Part shown: piece by piece, positions 14,807-15,290 of the stretch
Layout of the letters: each line of letters opens with the position of its first letter
Position numbering within the stretch: the stretch's first letter is position 1
Source of the DNA: Chloroflexota bacterium
Lineage (GTDB): Bacteria; Chloroflexota; Ktedonobacteria; Ktedonobacterales; Ktedonobacteraceae
Assembly (NCBI GenBank): GCA_005881295.1
Contig: VBHS01000254.1
Location: 1-15,290, forward strand
Direction of reading: 5' to 3'
Length of the DNA: 15,290 bases
Notes under the pieces: generated by a model
What the model was told of the DNA's origin: nothing
Databases searched by the model: none
Seen by the model: only the letters and a program-made list of their open reading frames with translations
Made by a program: the position numbers and the translations under genes

Positions 14807-15290
14807 CTAGCGTTCATGCCCGAATAGTTGTCCTGGTAATCCATGCTGCAACAAGCGCAATACCTGTTCGGCCATTGCATCGGGTCCTGGCTCATCATGC
14901 TCAAACCACCAGTAGATGCCTTGCGTTATCATGCCGGTGACAAAGCGTGCCAGCACGGGCGCGTGATAGCCTGTAAGCAATTTATCCCTGCTGGCGTTCT
15001 CGAACAACTGCGTCAGGGCACCTGCTAAAGCTGCCTGTGCGCGAAACGTACGCGTGCGTGTCGCCTGTCCCGTCAAGGCAATCTGAAACAGGTCGCGCTG
15101 CTCGTAGGCGTAACGGAAAATTGTTGTCACGAGCAAGGGCAGGATTGGTTTCGCTGCCTGCTGCGTCACAATAGCCGCCACATGGTCACGCATGTCCTGA
15201 AAGCCTTCATCCAGCAGCGTATTGAACACCTCGTCTTTGTCCCGAAAATGCAGGTAAAAGGTACCTACACCGACATCCGCTGCCTGCGTA
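14807..15290 (-). CDS. TetR-family transcriptional regulator (N-terminus outside window)
   Basis: The frame is open to the window's right edge. The visible N-terminal part reads AADVGVGTFYLHFRDKDEVF, the second half of the TetR helix-turn-helix (recognition helix, then the FYxHFxxK turn), so the first 30 or so residues are missing. The GTG at 15229 falls inside this domain and is not the real start. The rest (about 140 residues) is an all-helical ligand-binding and dimer domain with no closer family match that I can name; it ends FGHER. TetR proteins usually repress neighbouring genes until a small molecule binds. The stop is 26 nt before the P450 start on the same strand, so it probably autoregulates and controls the P450. 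Confidence 0.88.
   Translation of the reverse strand, partial: TQAADVGVGTFYLHFRDKDEVFNTLLDEGFQDMRDHVAAIVTQQAAKPILPLLVTTIFRYAYEQRDLFQIALTGQATRTRTFRAQAALAGALTQLFENASRDKLLTGYHAPVLARFVTGMITQGIYWWFEHDEPGPDAMAEQVLRLLQHGLPGQLFGHER

Overview
The window reads as a piece of a bacterial chromosome with moderate GC, Gram-positive-like ribosome sites (AGGAGG) and recognisable sigma-A type promoters. The gene types fit a soil Chloroflexota of the Ktedonobacter kind: a secreted DUF2690 protein, a Pro/Thr-tailed exported protein, a linked TetR regulator, cytochrome P450 and PQQ-type sugar dehydrogenase, and a cydDCAB-ordered cytochrome bd locus. The lineage is inferred from gene character, not from a search.

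Layout. Positions 1-554 (-) hold the N-terminal part of a pentapeptide-repeat protein that runs off the left edge. A 485-nt spacer carries two abutting palindromes and a near-consensus promoter for a small secreted DUF2690 protein (1040-1495, +), which ends at an intrinsic terminator. Convergent to it is a membrane-anchored exported protein of unknown function (1611-3059, -). A 530-nt gene-free stretch follows, with a 13-bp inverted repeat. Three minus-strand metabolic genes come next: a 3-hydroxybutyrate dehydrogenase-like SDR, a histidine phosphatase and a PLP aminotransferase. Facing away from these is a plus-strand cytochrome bd locus, cydD-cydC-cydA-cydB (6634-12010). The right part (12085-15290, -) holds, in transcription order, a TetR regulator cut by the window edge, a cytochrome P450, and a membrane-anchored PQQ-type sugar (sorbosone) dehydrogenase with its own promoter.

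The most striking observation is in the cyd locus. cydD, cydC and cydA each lack one internal block, estimated at about 60-75 codons, and in each the reading frame changes at the join. All sequence on both sides stays well conserved. Lost are a transmembrane segment of CydD, two of CydC, and the quinol-binding Q-loop of CydA. cydB and every non-cyd gene look complete. Either the bd oxidase and its CydDC exporter have been inactivated very recently by three separate deletions, or the assembled sequence is missing short segments. Read-level data would decide.

I saw no CRISPR array, tRNA, rRNA, transposase or defence system. I do not find convincing evidence for a new multi-gene system; the three-deletion pattern and a few operator-like inverted repeats are what merit a second look.
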